Shown: in pieces, positions 47,453 to 56,943 of the stretch
How the letters are laid out: each line of letters opens with the position of its first letter
Position numbering within the stretch: the first letter of the stretch is position 1
Assembly (NCBI RefSeq): GCF_902497745.1
Contig: NZ_CABVHJ010000001.1
Coordinates: 124,001-188,000 of the forward strand
Length of the DNA: 64,000 nt
Direction of reading: 5' to 3'
Source of the DNA: Pseudomonas fluorescens
GTDB taxonomy: Bacteria > Pseudomonadota > Gammaproteobacteria > Pseudomonadales > Pseudomonadaceae
Translations under genes and position numbers: made by a program
The notes under the pieces: generated by a model
Told to the model about the DNA's origin: nothing
Seen by the model: only the letters and a program-made list of their open reading frames with translations
Databases searched by the model: none

Positions 47453-48535
47453 TTAGATCAAAGTTTTGCCATGGCGTACGAAGGTCGGTTTGACCACCCG
47501 TACCGGGTACCACTTGCCACGGATTTCCACTTCGGCGCGGTCGGCAGTTGCCATCGGCACACGCGCCAGGGCAATCGATTTGCTTAGCGTAGGAGAGAAA
47601 CTACCACTGGTGATCTCCCCTTCGCCAACATCGGCGATACGAACCACTTGATGAGCGCGCAAAACACCGCGTTCTTCCAGCACCAGACCGACCAGTTTGT
47701 GCGCAACGCCGGCGGCTTTTTCCGCTTCCAGTGCAACACGGCCGATGAACTGGCGTGTGGCCGGTTCCCAGGCAATGCTCCAGGCCATGTTCGAAGCCAA
47801 TGGCGAAACGTCCTGATGAATGTCCTGACCGTAGAGGTTCATTCCGGCTTCAACCCGCAGGGTGTCGCGGGCACCGAGGCCGATCGGGGAAATGCCGGCA
47901 CCGACCAGATCGTTGAAAAAACCCGGCGCCTGACTGGCCGGCAGGCAGATTTCCAGGCCATCTTCACCGGTATAACCGGTACGGGCGATGAACCAGTCGC
48001 CGTCGGTATAGCCTTCAAAGGGTTTGAGGTGCTGGATCAGCGTGGCGCGGGACTGGGTGACCAGTTCGGCAATCTTGTGCCGGGCCTGCGGGCCTTGAAT
48101 GGCGAGCATCGCCAGTTCGGCACGTTCGTGCAGTTGCACGTCGTAAGCGCCGAGTTGCGCGTTCATCCAGGCCAGATCCTGATCGCGGGTAGAGGCGTTG
48201 AACACCAGGCGATAACAGTCATCGAGACGATAGACGATCATGTCGTCGACGATGCCGCCGCGCTCATTGAGCATGGTGCTGTACAACGCACGGCCGGGGC
48301 GGTGCAGGCGGTCGACATCATTGGCCAGCAAATGCTGAAGCCAGGCTTTGGCCTGGATACCGGTGACATCGATCACGGTCATGTGGGATACATCGAATAC
48401 CCCGCAATCGCGGCGCACTTCGTGGTGCTCCTCGACCTGCGAGCCGTAATGCAGTGGCATGTCCCAACCGCCAAAATCGACCATCTTCGCGCCGAGGGCG
48501 AGATGCAGGTCATAGAGAGGCGTACGCTGTCCCAT
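47453..48535 (-). CDS. gcvT: Aminomethyltransferase, T protein
   Basis: The 360-residue GCV_T protein has segments FGGWDMPLHYGSQ-EEHHEVR, FDVSHMTVIDV, GYTGEDGLEICLP, GLGARDTLRVEAGMNLYGQDI and the C-terminal barrel-like domain. It releases ammonia and transfers the methylene group to tetrahydrofolate. GGAGAAACCC precedes the ATG. It is first in the gcvT-H-P order. I see no convincing glycine riboswitch in the 156 bases upstream. Confidence 0.97.
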   Translation of the reverse strand: MGQRTPLYDLHLALGAKMVDFGGWDMPLHYGSQVEEHHEVRRDCGVFDVSHMTVIDVTGIQAKAWLQHLLANDVDRLHRPGRALYSTMLNERGGIVDDMIVYRLDDCYRLVFNASTRDQDLAWMNAQLGAYDVQLHERAELAMLAIQGPQARHKIAELVTQSRATLIQHLKPFEGYTDGDWFIARTGYTGEDGLEICLPASQAPGFFNDLVGAGISPIGLGARDTLRVEAGMNLYGQDIHQDVSPLASNMAWSIAWEPATRQFIGRVALEAEKAAGVAHKLVGLVLEERGVLRAHQVVRIADVGEGEITSGSFSPTLSKSIALARVPMATADRAEVEIRGKWYPVRVVKPTFVRHGKTLI

Positions 48536-48691
48536 GGGTTTCTCCTTCCGGGCGTGGCGAAGGTGCGGACAGTCGCTGCACAGCGTGAAAGCCTTGTTAT
48601 AGAAGGCTTTCAGCCAGTTTCAGCGAAAAGATCTGTCAGACGAACCGCACCGAATGCCGCGCATTGTAGCCGCATGATTCAGGACTCACTA

Positions 48692-50308
48692 CTAAGTGTT
48701 TCGATGGGCAGAGCGGCGGATCAGGCCGATGACCGGTAACAATCCAACCAGAACCAGGGTCAGCGCTGGCAATGAGGCCCGTGCCCATTCGCCTTCGCTG
48801 GTCATTTCAAAGATGCGTACGGCCAGCGTGTCCCAGCCAAACGGGCGCATCAGCAGGGTCGCGGGCATTTCCTTGAGCACATCGACGAACACCAGCAACG
48901 CTGCGCTCAGCGTGCCGGGCAGCAACAATGGCAGATACACTTTGAAAAACAGTCGCGGCCCACTGACACCCAGGCTACGTGCCGCTTCAGGCAAAGATGG
49001 CCGTATACGCGCCAGACTGCTTTCCAAGGGTCCGTAAGCAACTGCGATGAAGCGCACCAGATAGGCCATCAGCAGCGCCGCGAGACTGCCGAGCAGCAAC
49101 GGTTTGCCCGCACCGCCGAGCCAGCCTGAAAGCGGGATCACCAGCTCGCGATCCAGATAACTGAACGCCAGCATGATCGACACCGCCAGCACCGAACCCG
49201 GCAAGGCGTAGCCAAGATTGGCCAGACCAACACCGGAGTTGATCGCCTGCGTGGGTGCCAAGCGCCGGGCAAACGCCAGCAGCAAAGCAACGCTGACAGT
49301 AATCAACGCGGCCATGCCGCCCAGATACAGGGTGTGCAGAATCAGCCCGGCGTAGCGTTCATCGAGATCGAAACGCCCACGCTGCCAGAACCAGACAATC
49401 AGTTGCAGCACCGGAATGACGAAGGCGCAGGCGAACACCAGGCCGCACCAGCTCATCGCCGCGAAAGCCTTGAGTCCACGCAAGTGATACAGCGCTTTCA
49501 CCCGAGGTCGCTCGTTACTTGCCCGGTTGGCGCCACGCGCGCGACGTTCGCCGTACAGCACCAGCATCACCACCAGCAACAACAGACTGGCCAATTGCGC
49601 GGCACTCGGCAGGCTGAAGAAGCCGTACCAGGTCTTGTAGATTGCCGTGGTGAAGGTGTCGAAGTTGAACACCGACACGGCACCGAAATCTGCCAGGGTT
49701 TCCATCAGCGCCAGCGCCACGCCTGCACCGATGGCCGGACGCGCCATGGGCAACGCCACCCGCCAGAAGGCTTGCCACGGCGACTGGCCAAGTACCCGCG
49801 CGGCTTCCATCAGGCCTTTGCCCTGCGCGAGAAACGCGGTGCGCGCCAGCAGGTAAACATAGGGATAGAAGACCAGCACCAGCACGATAATCACCCCGCC
49901 GGTGGAGCGTACCCGTGGCAGGCGCAGACCGGTGCCGAACCATTCGCGCAGCAGGGTCTGTACGGGACCGGCGAAGTCGAGCAGGCCGACGAAAACGAAG
50001 GCCAGCACATAGGCGGGGATGGCGAAAGGCAGCATCAGCGCCCAGTCGAGCCAGCGCCGCCCGGGGAATTCGCAGAGGCTGGTGAGCCAGGCGAGGCTGA
50101 CACCGAGCAGCGTCACACCGACACCCACGCCGACGACCAGCGTCAGGGTGTTGCCCAGCAGGCGTGGCATCTGGGTTTCCCACAGGTGCGACCAGATTTG
50201 TTGATCGATGGTTTGCCAAGAGAGCAGTAGAACGCTCAGGGGCAACAGCACCAGCGCGGCGATGGCGAAGACGATGGGGTACCAGCGGCGTTGGGCGGGG
50301 TGGGCCAC
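48692..50308 (-). CDS. Iron(III) ABC transporter permease (FbpB type), GTG start
   Basis: The 538-residue fused permease has two six-helix halves, each with an EAA loop (MEAARVLGQSPWQAFWRVALP and PEAARSLGVSGPRLFFKVYLP). Such tandem permeases serve Fe(III) uptake systems. The start codon at 50308 is GTG with a weak ribosome site; the encoded N-terminus is the normal short polar one. The binding protein gene lies upstream, 244 bases away beyond a repeat element. No ATPase gene is adjacent. Confidence 0.92.
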   Translation of the reverse strand: MAHPAQRRWYPIVFAIAALVLLPLSVLLLSWQTIDQQIWSHLWETQMPRLLGNTLTLVVGVGVGVTLLGVSLAWLTSLCEFPGRRWLDWALMLPFAIPAYVLAFVFVGLLDFAGPVQTLLREWFGTGLRLPRVRSTGGVIIVLVLVFYPYVYLLARTAFLAQGKGLMEAARVLGQSPWQAFWRVALPMARPAIGAGVALALMETLADFGAVSVFNFDTFTTAIYKTWYGFFSLPSAAQLASLLLLVVMLVLYGERRARGANRASNERPRVKALYHLRGLKAFAAMSWCGLVFACAFVIPVLQLIVWFWQRGRFDLDERYAGLILHTLYLGGMAALITVSVALLLAFARRLAPTQAINSGVGLANLGYALPGSVLAVSIMLAFSYLDRELVIPLSGWLGGAGKPLLLGSLAALLMAYLVRFIAVAYGPLESSLARIRPSLPEAARSLGVSGPRLFFKVYLPLLLPGTLSAALLVFVDVLKEMPATLLMRPFGWDTLAVRIFEMTSEGEWARASLPALTLVLVGLLPVIGLIRRSAHRNT

Positions 50309-50369
50309 TTTTGGGTCTCTGGAGGGAATGGGGTGTTCTTGGATGAGGTGTTTCAGGTTGAGATTGCTG

Positions 50370-50517
50370 CCCTCACCCTAACCCTCTCCCAGAGGGAGAG
50401 GGGACTGACCGAGGTGCTCTTTCGATTTACGCCGACCTGAATTATCGAGCCGAACTCAAGTGTCGAAAACAACACAAGTCGGCTCCCTCTCCCTTGGGAG
50501 AGGGCTGGGGTGAGGGG
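50370..50517. repeat. Long palindromic element, CCCTCACCC...GGGTGAGGG, copy 3
   Basis: CCCTCACCCTAACCCTCTCC is on the left and GGGAGAGGGCTGGGGTGAGG on the right. The inside has GGACTGACCGAGGTG and TACGCCGACCTGAA as in the other copies. At 148 bp it is the shortest copy. It separates the iron-binding protein and permease genes. Confidence 0.85.
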
Positions 50518-50552
50518 CTGGTTTTTGAATCAAACAAATCTTTCGAAACGAT

Positions 50553-51557
50553 TCAGTTCCAGCCCGCCCGATCCATCATGCGGATCGCCTCGGCCTGACG
50601 CTTGCCCGCCACTTCCACCGGCAAGGTATCTGCGATGAACTTGCCCCACGCCGCCACTTCTGCCGAAGGCGCCACCGCCGGGTTGGCCGGGAACTCTTGG
50701 TTCACGTCAGCGAAAATCTTCTGCGCCTCAGGCGTGGTCATCCACTCAACCAAAGCCTTGGCCGCTTCCGGGTGCGGCGCATGTTTGGTCAGGCCAATGC
50801 CCGACAGGTTCACGTGCACACCGCGATCGGCCTGATTCGGCCAGAACAGTTTTACCGGCAACTCCGGCTTCTGCTTGTGCAGGCGACCGTAGTAGTACGT
50901 GTTGACGATGCCAACGTCGCACTGCCCGGCATTGATCGCTTCGAGCACCGCAACGTCATCGGAGAACACGTCGGTGGACAAGTTGTTGACCCAGCCCTTA
51001 AGGATCTTCTCGGTCTTTTCGGCGCCATGGACTTCGATCATGGTTGCGGTCAGCGACTGGTTGTAGACCTTCTTCGCCGTACGCAGGCACAGGCGCCCTT
51101 CCCAGTTCTTGTCCGCCAGTGCTTCGTAGGTGGTCAGTTCGCCCGGTTTCACCCGTTCGGTGGAGTAGGCGATGGTCCGCGCACGCAGGCTCAGGCCGGT
51201 CCAGGCGTGAGTCGACGAGCGATATTGCAGGGGAATGTTGGCGTCGATGGTTTTCGAGGTGAACGGTTGCAGAATGCCCATCTGCTCGGCCTGCCAGAGG
51301 TTGCCGGCGTCAACGGTGAGCAGCAGGTCGGCGGTGGCGTTTTCACCTTCGGCCTTGATGCGCTGCATCAGCGGCGCTTCCTTGTCGGTGATGAACTTGA
51401 TCTTCACCCCGGTCTTGGCGGTGTAGGCATCGAAGACCGGTTTGATCAGTTCATCGATGCGCGACGAGTAAACCACCACCTCATCAGCGGCCTGGGCCGT
51501 GGTGCTACCGATCAGGGTCAGGGCCAGTGCGGTCAGAAGACGCTTGGGTGCCAACAT
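50553..51557 (-). CDS. Iron(III)-binding periplasmic protein (FbpA/FutA type)
   Basis: The 334-residue SBP has a signal peptide ([17 protein letters not shown]) and mature [32 protein letters not shown]. The paired tyrosines in [11 protein letters not shown] are the usual iron ligands. It delivers ferric iron to the FbpB-type permease encoded next. It may be regulated by Fur, but no clear Fur box is seen by eye. Confidence 0.92.
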   Translation of the reverse strand: MLAPKRLLTALALTLIGSTTAQAADEVVVYSSRIDELIKPVFDAYTAKTGVKIKFITDKEAPLMQRIKAEGENATADLLLTVDAGNLWQAEQMGILQPFTSKTIDANIPLQYRSSTHAWTGLSLRARTIAYSTERVKPGELTTYEALADKNWEGRLCLRTAKKVYNQSLTATMIEVHGAEKTEKILKGWVNNLSTDVFSDDVAVLEAINAGQCDVGIVNTYYYGRLHKQKPELPVKLFWPNQADRGVHVNLSGIGLTKHAPHPEAAKALVEWMTTPEAQKIFADVNQEFPANPAVAPSAEVAAWGKFIADTLPVEVAGKRQAEAIRMMDRAGWN

Positions 51558-51688
51558 GGGAGTGGTCTCTCGGTCGGGAAATGTGGGCCAAATGATAAGG
51601 ACTCACATTTACCACCTCAATCGAACTCTTTTTGAAGGAGTTACCAGATGTTGCACAGCCTGAAATTTGTGGTGTCGGTTCTGACGCC

Positions 51689-51779
51689 TTCGCGAGCAAG
51701 CTCGCTCCCACAGAGTTCGAGGTGTTCACAAAATTGATGTTTCACACCGACCACTGTGGGAGCGAGCTTGCTCGCGAAG
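51689..51779. repeat. REP pair, outward-facing arrangement, T-variant core
   Basis: TTCGCGAGCAAGCTCGCTCC, about 45 bases of spacer, then TGTGGGAGCGAGCTTGCTCG. This resembles the pair at 9482. Confidence 0.9.
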
Positions 51780-51803
51780 GGGCCATCAGCCTTAATGAAG
51801 AGG

Positions 51804-53027
51804 TCAGGGTTTGGCGAGGGCTGGAAGGTCCCCGGTCAAGCCAAGAGCCTCACGCACAAACAGCGCCTTCGCCTCCGGCATCTGCTCCACCAGCTTCAAC
51901 CCGGCATTACGCAACCAGCGCACCGGCAACGGGTCGGCCTGGAACAACCGCTCAAAGCCCTCCATCGCCGCCATCAATGCGAGGTTATGCGGCATGCGCC
52001 GACGCTCGTAACGGCTCAGCACTTTCACATCGGCCAGACGCTCACCGCGCTCCGCCGCCTGCAACAGCACTTCGGCCAACACCGCCGCATCGAGGAAGCC
52101 AAGGTTCACACCCTGCCCCGCCAACGGGTGAATGGTGTGCGCCGCATCGCCGATCAGCGCCAGGCCTTCGGCCACGTAACGCTTGGCATGACGCTGACGC
52201 AGTGGCACGCACAGGCGCGGATCAGCACTGATCACTTCGCCCAGACGACCTTCAAAAGCGCGTTCCAGCTCCCGGCAGAAATCCGCTTCATCCAGCGCCA
52301 TCAAGCGCTCGGCTTCGCTCGGCGTGGTCGACCAGACGATCGAGCACCAATCCTGCTGCCCGTCGCGTTCCAGCGGCAGAAACGCCAACGGCCCGTGATC
52401 GGTAAAACGCTGCCACGCGGTCATCTGGTGCGGTTTACTGCTGCGCACACTGGTGACGATGGCGTGATGCAGATAATCCCACTCGCGAGTAGCCACCCCG
52501 GTCAAACGGCGAACCGCCGAGTTCGCACCGTCAGCGGCAATCACCAGCGGCGCGCGCAACTGACGACCATCGGCCAGCGTCAGCAGCCAGTCATCGCCCG
52601 AGCGGCGCATCTGTTCCAGCCGCGCATTGGCCAGCATGCCCAGATCACAATCGTGCAAGCGATCGAGCAAGGCGTCCTGCACCACACGGTTCTCGACGAT
52701 ATGGCCAAGCACCTCGGCGTGCACACTGCTCGCCGAGAAATGGATCTGCCCGGTGCCGCTGCCGTCCCACACGTGCATGTCGGTGTACGGGCTGCTACGG
52801 CGTTTGGCGATGCCTTCCCACACGCCAAGGCGTTCGAGGATTCGCTGACTGGCGGCCGACAAGGCGCTCACTCGCGGCTCAAACGCGGCTTGGGCGTCGA
52901 ACGGTTTGACGCTCAACGGGCTGCCGTCAAGCAGGAGGACTTCGAGCCCGCTGTCCTGCAACGCCAGCGCCAAAGCGCTGCCGACCATTCCGGCCCCGAC
53001 AATCAGCAGATCTGCGCGCATTTCCAT
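51804..53027 (-). CDS. ubiI: UbiI/VisC-type FAD-dependent ubiquinone hydroxylase
   Basis: This is a 407-residue class-A flavoprotein monooxygenase. The N-terminal dinucleotide motif is DLLIVGAGMVGSALALALQ, the middle motif VIAADGANSAVR, and the second FAD motif ALIGDAAHTIHPLAGQGVNLGFLDA. UbiH/UbiI/UbiF relatives hydroxylate the benzenoid ring in ubiquinone synthesis. With UbiH two genes upstream, this is probably the C5 hydroxylase (inference). An alternative start lies two codons in. Confidence 0.88.
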   Translation of the reverse strand: MEMRADLLIVGAGMVGSALALALQDSGLEVLLLDGSPLSVKPFDAQAAFEPRVSALSAASQRILERLGVWEGIAKRRSSPYTDMHVWDGSGTGQIHFSASSVHAEVLGHIVENRVVQDALLDRLHDCDLGMLANARLEQMRRSGDDWLLTLADGRQLRAPLVIAADGANSAVRRLTGVATREWDYLHHAIVTSVRSSKPHQMTAWQRFTDHGPLAFLPLERDGQQDWCSIVWSTTPSEAERLMALDEADFCRELERAFEGRLGEVISADPRLCVPLRQRHAKRYVAEGLALIGDAAHTIHPLAGQGVNLGFLDAAVLAEVLLQAAERGERLADVKVLSRYERRRMPHNLALMAAMEGFERLFQADPLPVRWLRNAGLKLVEQMPEAKALFVREALGLTGDLPALAKP

Positions 53028-53030
53028 GCT

Positions 53031-53516
53031 TTAAGCCTGTCTCGCTTGCGGCTTGAGCCGCACGTAAAGGGTTTTACCGACCCGCGCCACCAGATTGCCG
53101 GCGCCGTCATGAATGTCGACCTGCAACTGCGGCAGGTATTTCTCGCCATTGGCGGTCTGCCGGCGAATCTCGGCGAGCAAGGTCTCGTCGATATTGAAAC
53201 GAGCGAACACCGGGCCTTTGCCCGGCGCGATGAAATCGATGTCGGCAGCCTTGTCCCAGACGATGTAACGCGAGCCGAGGTTTTCCATGAGCATCAACAT
53301 GAAGAACGGATCGACCATCGAATACAGGCTGCCGCCAAACTGTGTGCCGACGTAGTTGCGGTTGTACCAGCCCAGCCCCATCGACACCTGGACGTCGCGG
53401 AAATCATCGCTGATGTGCCGAACCCGCACCCCGGCGCCGAGGTACGGCGGGTAGAACGTCATGACCCAGCGCATCAACCGCGCCTTGCCGAATTTAGCGG
53501 TCAGCCACTTAAGCAT
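53031..53516 (-). CDS. DUF4442 (hotdog thioesterase-like) protein within the ubi operon
   Basis: The 161-residue protein starts MLKWLTAKFGKARLMRWVMTFYPPYLGAG; RVRHISDDFRDVQVSMGLGWYNRNYVGTQFGGSLYSMVDPFFMLML is the DUF4442 pattern. That domain has the hotdog fold of YiiD-type or acyl-CoA thioesterases. The start at 53516 lies 8 bases inside the ubiH 3' end, and only 3 bases separate its stop from ubiI. Coupled translation is likely. The longer frame to 53831 lies inside ubiH. Substrate is unknown. Confidence 0.85.
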   Translation of the reverse strand: MLKWLTAKFGKARLMRWVMTFYPPYLGAGVRVRHISDDFRDVQVSMGLGWYNRNYVGTQFGGSLYSMVDPFFMLMLMENLGSRYIVWDKAADIDFIAPGKGPVFARFNIDETLLAEIRRQTANGEKYLPQLQVDIHDGAGNLVARVGKTLYVRLKPQARQA

Positions 53517-54696
53517 CCGGACGCGTTCCCAAGCCCATGGCCTGACGGGCAAACCAGCGCTTGGCCGGTGGCAGCAGATCAAGGCCGAGCAGGCCGATAT
53601 TACGGCCCAGCGAAACCAGCGGCTGCGTGCTGCCGAACAGGCGCGTGACCTGATCGGAGAAACCGACGGTGAGATCCTGATCGAGACGCTGACGCTCGCG
53701 ATAAGCCTGCAATGTGGCGAAGTCGCCCAAAGGTATGTCACTCGCCAGCAATGCAGCGGCCAAGGCATCGGCATCCCGCAGCGACAGGTTGAAACCCTGG
53801 CCGGCAATCGGGTGCAGGCTGTGCGCCGCATTGCCGAGCACGGCCAGATGCGAGCGCACCTGCTCTTCGGCCTCGACCAGCGTCAGCGGATAAAGATGCC
53901 GCGCGCCAACCTGTTTCAACGTGCCGAGGCGATATCCGAACACGCCCTGCAATTCGCTGAGGAAATCGCGCTCGCTCAAATCGGCCAGACGCTGCGCGTC
54001 CATGCCCAAACGGGTCCAGACCAGAGCACAGCGGTTTTCCGGCAGTGGCAGCAGCGCCATCGGCCCTTCGTCGGTGAAGCGTTCGAAGGCCATGCCATTG
54101 TGCGCTTCGCTCGGGGTGATGTTGGCGATCAGCGCGCTCTGGTTGTACGGACGCTTGCGCACGTTGATACCCAACTGCTCGCGCAGACCGGAGCGACCGC
54201 CATCGGCGAGCACTGCAAGGTCGCATTCGAGCGTGGTCTCATCGTTGAGGGTCAGGCGATAGCCGTCGGGCAGCGGTTCCATGCGCGTGACTTCCGCCGG
54301 GCAGCGCCAGCTGATCACGTCTTTATCGATGTGCTGCCACAGGCACTGGCCGAGCCAGGCGTTTTCCACCACATAACCGAGCGCTGGCACACCCTCTTCC
54401 ATCGCTGACAAACGCGCGGTGGAGAAACGCCCACGGTCGGAGACGTGAATCTGTTTGATCGGCTCGGCACGGCGGGAGATTTCCTGCCACACGCCCAAGC
54501 GTTGATAAATCTGCCGCGAACCGAAGGACAGCGCCGACGAGCGTGCGTCGTAGCTCGGCTGCCAGCTGTCGCCGGGAGCGAACGGCTCGATCAGCACGAT
54601 CTTCCAGCCACGCGCCTTGGCCCCGGCCTGCAAGGCCAACGCCAGACTGGCGCCGACCAGACCGCCACCGATGATTGCCAGATTGACTCGACTCAT
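53509..54696 (-). CDS. ubiH: 2-octaprenyl-6-methoxyphenol hydroxylase type
   Basis: The 395-residue FAD monooxygenase has LAIIGGGLVGASLALALQ, LAVLADGGRSGLREQLG and AVLGNAAHSLHPIAGQGFNLSLRDADAL, the three family motifs. Its start ATG overlaps the pepP stop by 4 bases. pepP-ubiH-ubiI is the classical order in gammaproteobacteria, which fixes the identity. It acts on the inner face of the membrane in ubiquinone synthesis. Confidence 0.93.
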   Translation of the reverse strand: MSRVNLAIIGGGLVGASLALALQAGAKARGWKIVLIEPFAPGDSWQPSYDARSSALSFGSRQIYQRLGVWQEISRRAEPIKQIHVSDRGRFSTARLSAMEEGVPALGYVVENAWLGQCLWQHIDKDVISWRCPAEVTRMEPLPDGYRLTLNDETTLECDLAVLADGGRSGLREQLGINVRKRPYNQSALIANITPSEAHNGMAFERFTDEGPMALLPLPENRCALVWTRLGMDAQRLADLSERDFLSELQGVFGYRLGTLKQVGARHLYPLTLVEAEEQVRSHLAVLGNAAHSLHPIAGQGFNLSLRDADALAAALLASDIPLGDFATLQAYRERQRLDQDLTVGFSDQVTRLFGSTQPLVSLGRNIGLLGLDLLPPAKRWFARQAMGLGTRPDA

Positions 54697-56027
54697 GCCG
54701 CGTGTGTCCTTGCTTGCGCCATCAGCGCTTCGATTTCAGCGACGGTTTTCGGCACGCCGCTGGTGAGGATTTCACAACCGGTTTTGGTCACGACCACGTC
54801 GTCCTCGATGCGCACGCCAATGCCGCGCCATTTCTTCGCGACGCTCTGATTGTCCGGGGCGATGTAGATGCCCGGTTCCACGGTCAGCGCCATGCCGACC
54901 TCCAGCACGCGCCATTCGCCGCCGACCTTGTACTCGCCAACGTCATGCACATCCATGCCCAGCCAGTGACCGGCGCGGTGCATGTAAAAAGCTTTGTAGG
55001 CTTCGCTGGCGATCAACTCGTCGACCTCGCCCTGCAGCAATCCAAGCTTCACCAGCCCCGTGGTAATCACTCGAACCGTGGCTTCGTGCGCCTGATTCCA
55101 GTGCTTGTTCGGGGCGATTTCGGCGAATGCGGCTTCCTGCGAGGCTAGCACCAACTCGTAGATCGCTTTCTGCTCGGGTGAAAACTTGCCGTTGACCGGC
55201 CAGGTGCGGGTAATGTCGCTGGCATAGCAGTCGATCTCGCAACCGGCGTCGATCAACACCAGGTCACCGTCCTTGAGCACCGCGTCATTCTGCTGGTAAT
55301 GCAGGATGCAGCTGTTGCGCCCGGCGGCGACGATCGAACCGTAGGCCGGCATCTTCGCCCCGCCCTTGCGGAATTCGTAGTCGAGTTCGGCTTCGAGGCT
55401 GTACTCGTGGAGCCCGGCACGACTGGCCTGCATCGCGCGGATGTGGGCTTGCGCCGAAATCCGTGCGGCTTCGCGCATCACCTTCACTTCTGCCGCCGAT
55501 TTATACAGGCGCATGTCGTGCAGCAGATGATCCAGGGCAACGAATTCGTTCGGCGGCTGGGCGCCAAGGTGCGCTTTAGAGCGGATCACGTTGATCCAGT
55601 CCATCAGGTGACGATCAAATTCGGGGTTGCTGCCCATCGCCGAATACACCCGGTCACGGCCTTCGATCAGGCCCGGGAGGATGTCGTCGATGTCGGTAAT
55701 CGGGAAGGCGTCGTCGGCGCCGAAGTCGCGGATCGCGCCTTCCTGCCCTGCGCGCAGGCCGTCCCACAATTCGCGTTCGGCATTGCGCTCACGGCAGAAC
55801 AGCACGTACTCGCCATGCTCACGGCCGGGCATCAGGAGAATGACAGCCTGCGGCTCGGGAAACCCGCTGAGGTACTGGAAATCACTGTCCTGACGGTAGA
55901 CATGCTCGACGTCGCGGTTGCGAATAGCGACCGCGGCGGCCGGCAGGATCGCGATGCTGTTGGGTTCCATCTGCGCCATCAGGGCCTTGCGGCGACGGCT
56001 GTATTCCGCTTTCGGGATATGGGTCAT
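54693..56027 (-). CDS. pepP: Xaa-Pro aminopeptidase
   Basis: This is a 444-residue M24B metallopeptidase. Metal ligands are Asp in LIDAGCEID, Asp in YASDITRTWP, His in HWLGMDVHDVGEY, Glu in TVEPGIYI and Glu in VRIEDDVVVT. The N-terminal AMP_N domain (RRKALMAQMEPNSIAILPAA) is present. It removes N-terminal residues that precede proline. It is first or second in the operon after ygfB. Confidence 0.96.
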   Translation of the reverse strand: MTHIPKAEYSRRRKALMAQMEPNSIAILPAAAVAIRNRDVEHVYRQDSDFQYLSGFPEPQAVILLMPGREHGEYVLFCRERNAERELWDGLRAGQEGAIRDFGADDAFPITDIDDILPGLIEGRDRVYSAMGSNPEFDRHLMDWINVIRSKAHLGAQPPNEFVALDHLLHDMRLYKSAAEVKVMREAARISAQAHIRAMQASRAGLHEYSLEAELDYEFRKGGAKMPAYGSIVAAGRNSCILHYQQNDAVLKDGDLVLIDAGCEIDCYASDITRTWPVNGKFSPEQKAIYELVLASQEAAFAEIAPNKHWNQAHEATVRVITTGLVKLGLLQGEVDELIASEAYKAFYMHRAGHWLGMDVHDVGEYKVGGEWRVLEVGMALTVEPGIYIAPDNQSVAKKWRGIGVRIEDDVVVTKTGCEILTSGVPKTVAEIEALMAQARTHAA

Positions 56028-56054
56028 GGGCAGATGGCTTTCCCTGGCACGCGA

Positions 56055-56615
56055 TTAATGCAGCGACGGCTTGGCGGCTGGCGGCACGTCGGTTTTCTTG
56101 GTTTCCGAGAACAGCAGCAGCGGCGCAACGCGCAGGTACTCCATGACTTCCATGTAGTCGGTCTCGCCGTCTTCGGATTCTTCGAGGGCGTCTTGCACCT
56201 GGGAAATGGCAGCCAGATCCTGCAGCACTTCGGTGGCTTCAGTGCTGAGCATGCTGCTGTCGCGGCAGTTCAGGCCGAAACCGCTGAGGAAGCCCTGGCA
56301 CCACTCGCCCAGTGCAGCGGCGCGATCGGCCAGCGGGGCGTCATCGGTCGGCAGCAGCAGAACGACAGTGACGTCGTCGCCGGTCAGCTCGCCTTTGACC
56401 ATCTCTTGCAGGCCGATCAGGGCGTTGCGGACGTTGTCCTGGATGTCGCCTTCGAGCAGTTCGGCGGCGTCGATCAACCAGCCTTCGTTATCGAAGCCGG
56501 CACCGGCGCAACTGCGCCCGAGCAGCACGCCGTGCAGTTCGGCAGGCGAGACGTTGTGGCCGCTGGAGGTCAGCAGGGTGGCAAAGGCTTGGTACGGGGA
56601 ATTCGCAATGGTCAT
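56055..56615 (-). CDS. UPF0149/YgfB (YecA-like) protein
   Basis: The 186-residue helical protein has the UPF0149 segments [28 protein letters not shown] and [21 protein letters not shown]. The highly acidic composition is normal for the family. In P. aeruginosa a YgfB homologue affects ampDh3 regulation, as I recall. It precedes pepP by 27 bases, as in E. coli (ygfB-pepP-ubiH-ubiI). Confidence 0.93.
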   Translation of the reverse strand: MTIANSPYQAFATLLTSSGHNVSPAELHGVLLGRSCAGAGFDNEGWLIDAAELLEGDIQDNVRNALIGLQEMVKGELTGDDVTVVLLLPTDDAPLADRAAALGEWCQGFLSGFGLNCRDSSMLSTEATEVLQDLAAISQVQDALEESEDGETDYMEVMEYLRVAPLLLFSETKKTDVPPAAKPSLH

Positions 56616-56733
56616 GGGCAGCTAGGCGCCAGACGGCGCTATGTCTAGAATGAAGGCCTTGTATCCTACATCGACAGACTCGCCAAGACTATTAAAGGCT
56701 GTCCGCCAGCTAACCCATCAGACAGTGAAACCA

Positions 56734-56943
56734 ATGGAAGACAACGACCTGCAAGCGCTGATGGCCAGACTCGAACTGCTGATTGGCCGAGTCGAGCAAC
56801 TAAAGAGTCAAAACGCACTCTTACTAGCTCAGGAAAAAACCTGGCGCGAGGAACGCGCTCACCTCATTGAAAAAAACGAAATCGCCCGGCGTAAGGTCGA
56901 ATCGATGATTTCGCGCCTCAAGGCCCTGGAGCAAGACTCATGA
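56734..56943 (+). CDS. TIGR02449-type ZapB-like coiled-coil protein
   Basis: The 69-residue protein starts MEDNDLQALMARLELLIGRVEQLKSQNALL and ends ISRLKALEQDS. Heptad-like leucines suggest a coiled coil throughout. The stop overlaps the zapA start by 4 bases (ATGA), so the two are translated together. A link to cell division is inferred from that partner. The longer frame from 56641 runs into the promoter region and is not chosen. Confidence 0.85.
   Translation: MEDNDLQALMARLELLIGRVEQLKSQNALLLAQEKTWREERAHLIEKNEIARRKVESMISRLKALEQDS

Noticed and set aside
48536..48691. Glycine riboswitch upstream of gcvT
   Set aside because: The 156 bases before gcvT lack the paired aptamer pattern that I would expect; only a short AAAGCCTT/AAGGCTTT hairpin is visible.
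47648..48739. Long plus-strand frame opposite gcvT
   Set aside because: Shadow of gcvT with no recognisable domain; the same holds for the long frames opposite gcvP, ubiI, argA, pepP and spuC.
53517..53831. N-terminal extension of the DUF4442 gene
   Set aside because: The extension is the ubiH coding region read in another frame; the ATG at 53516 starts the conserved protein.
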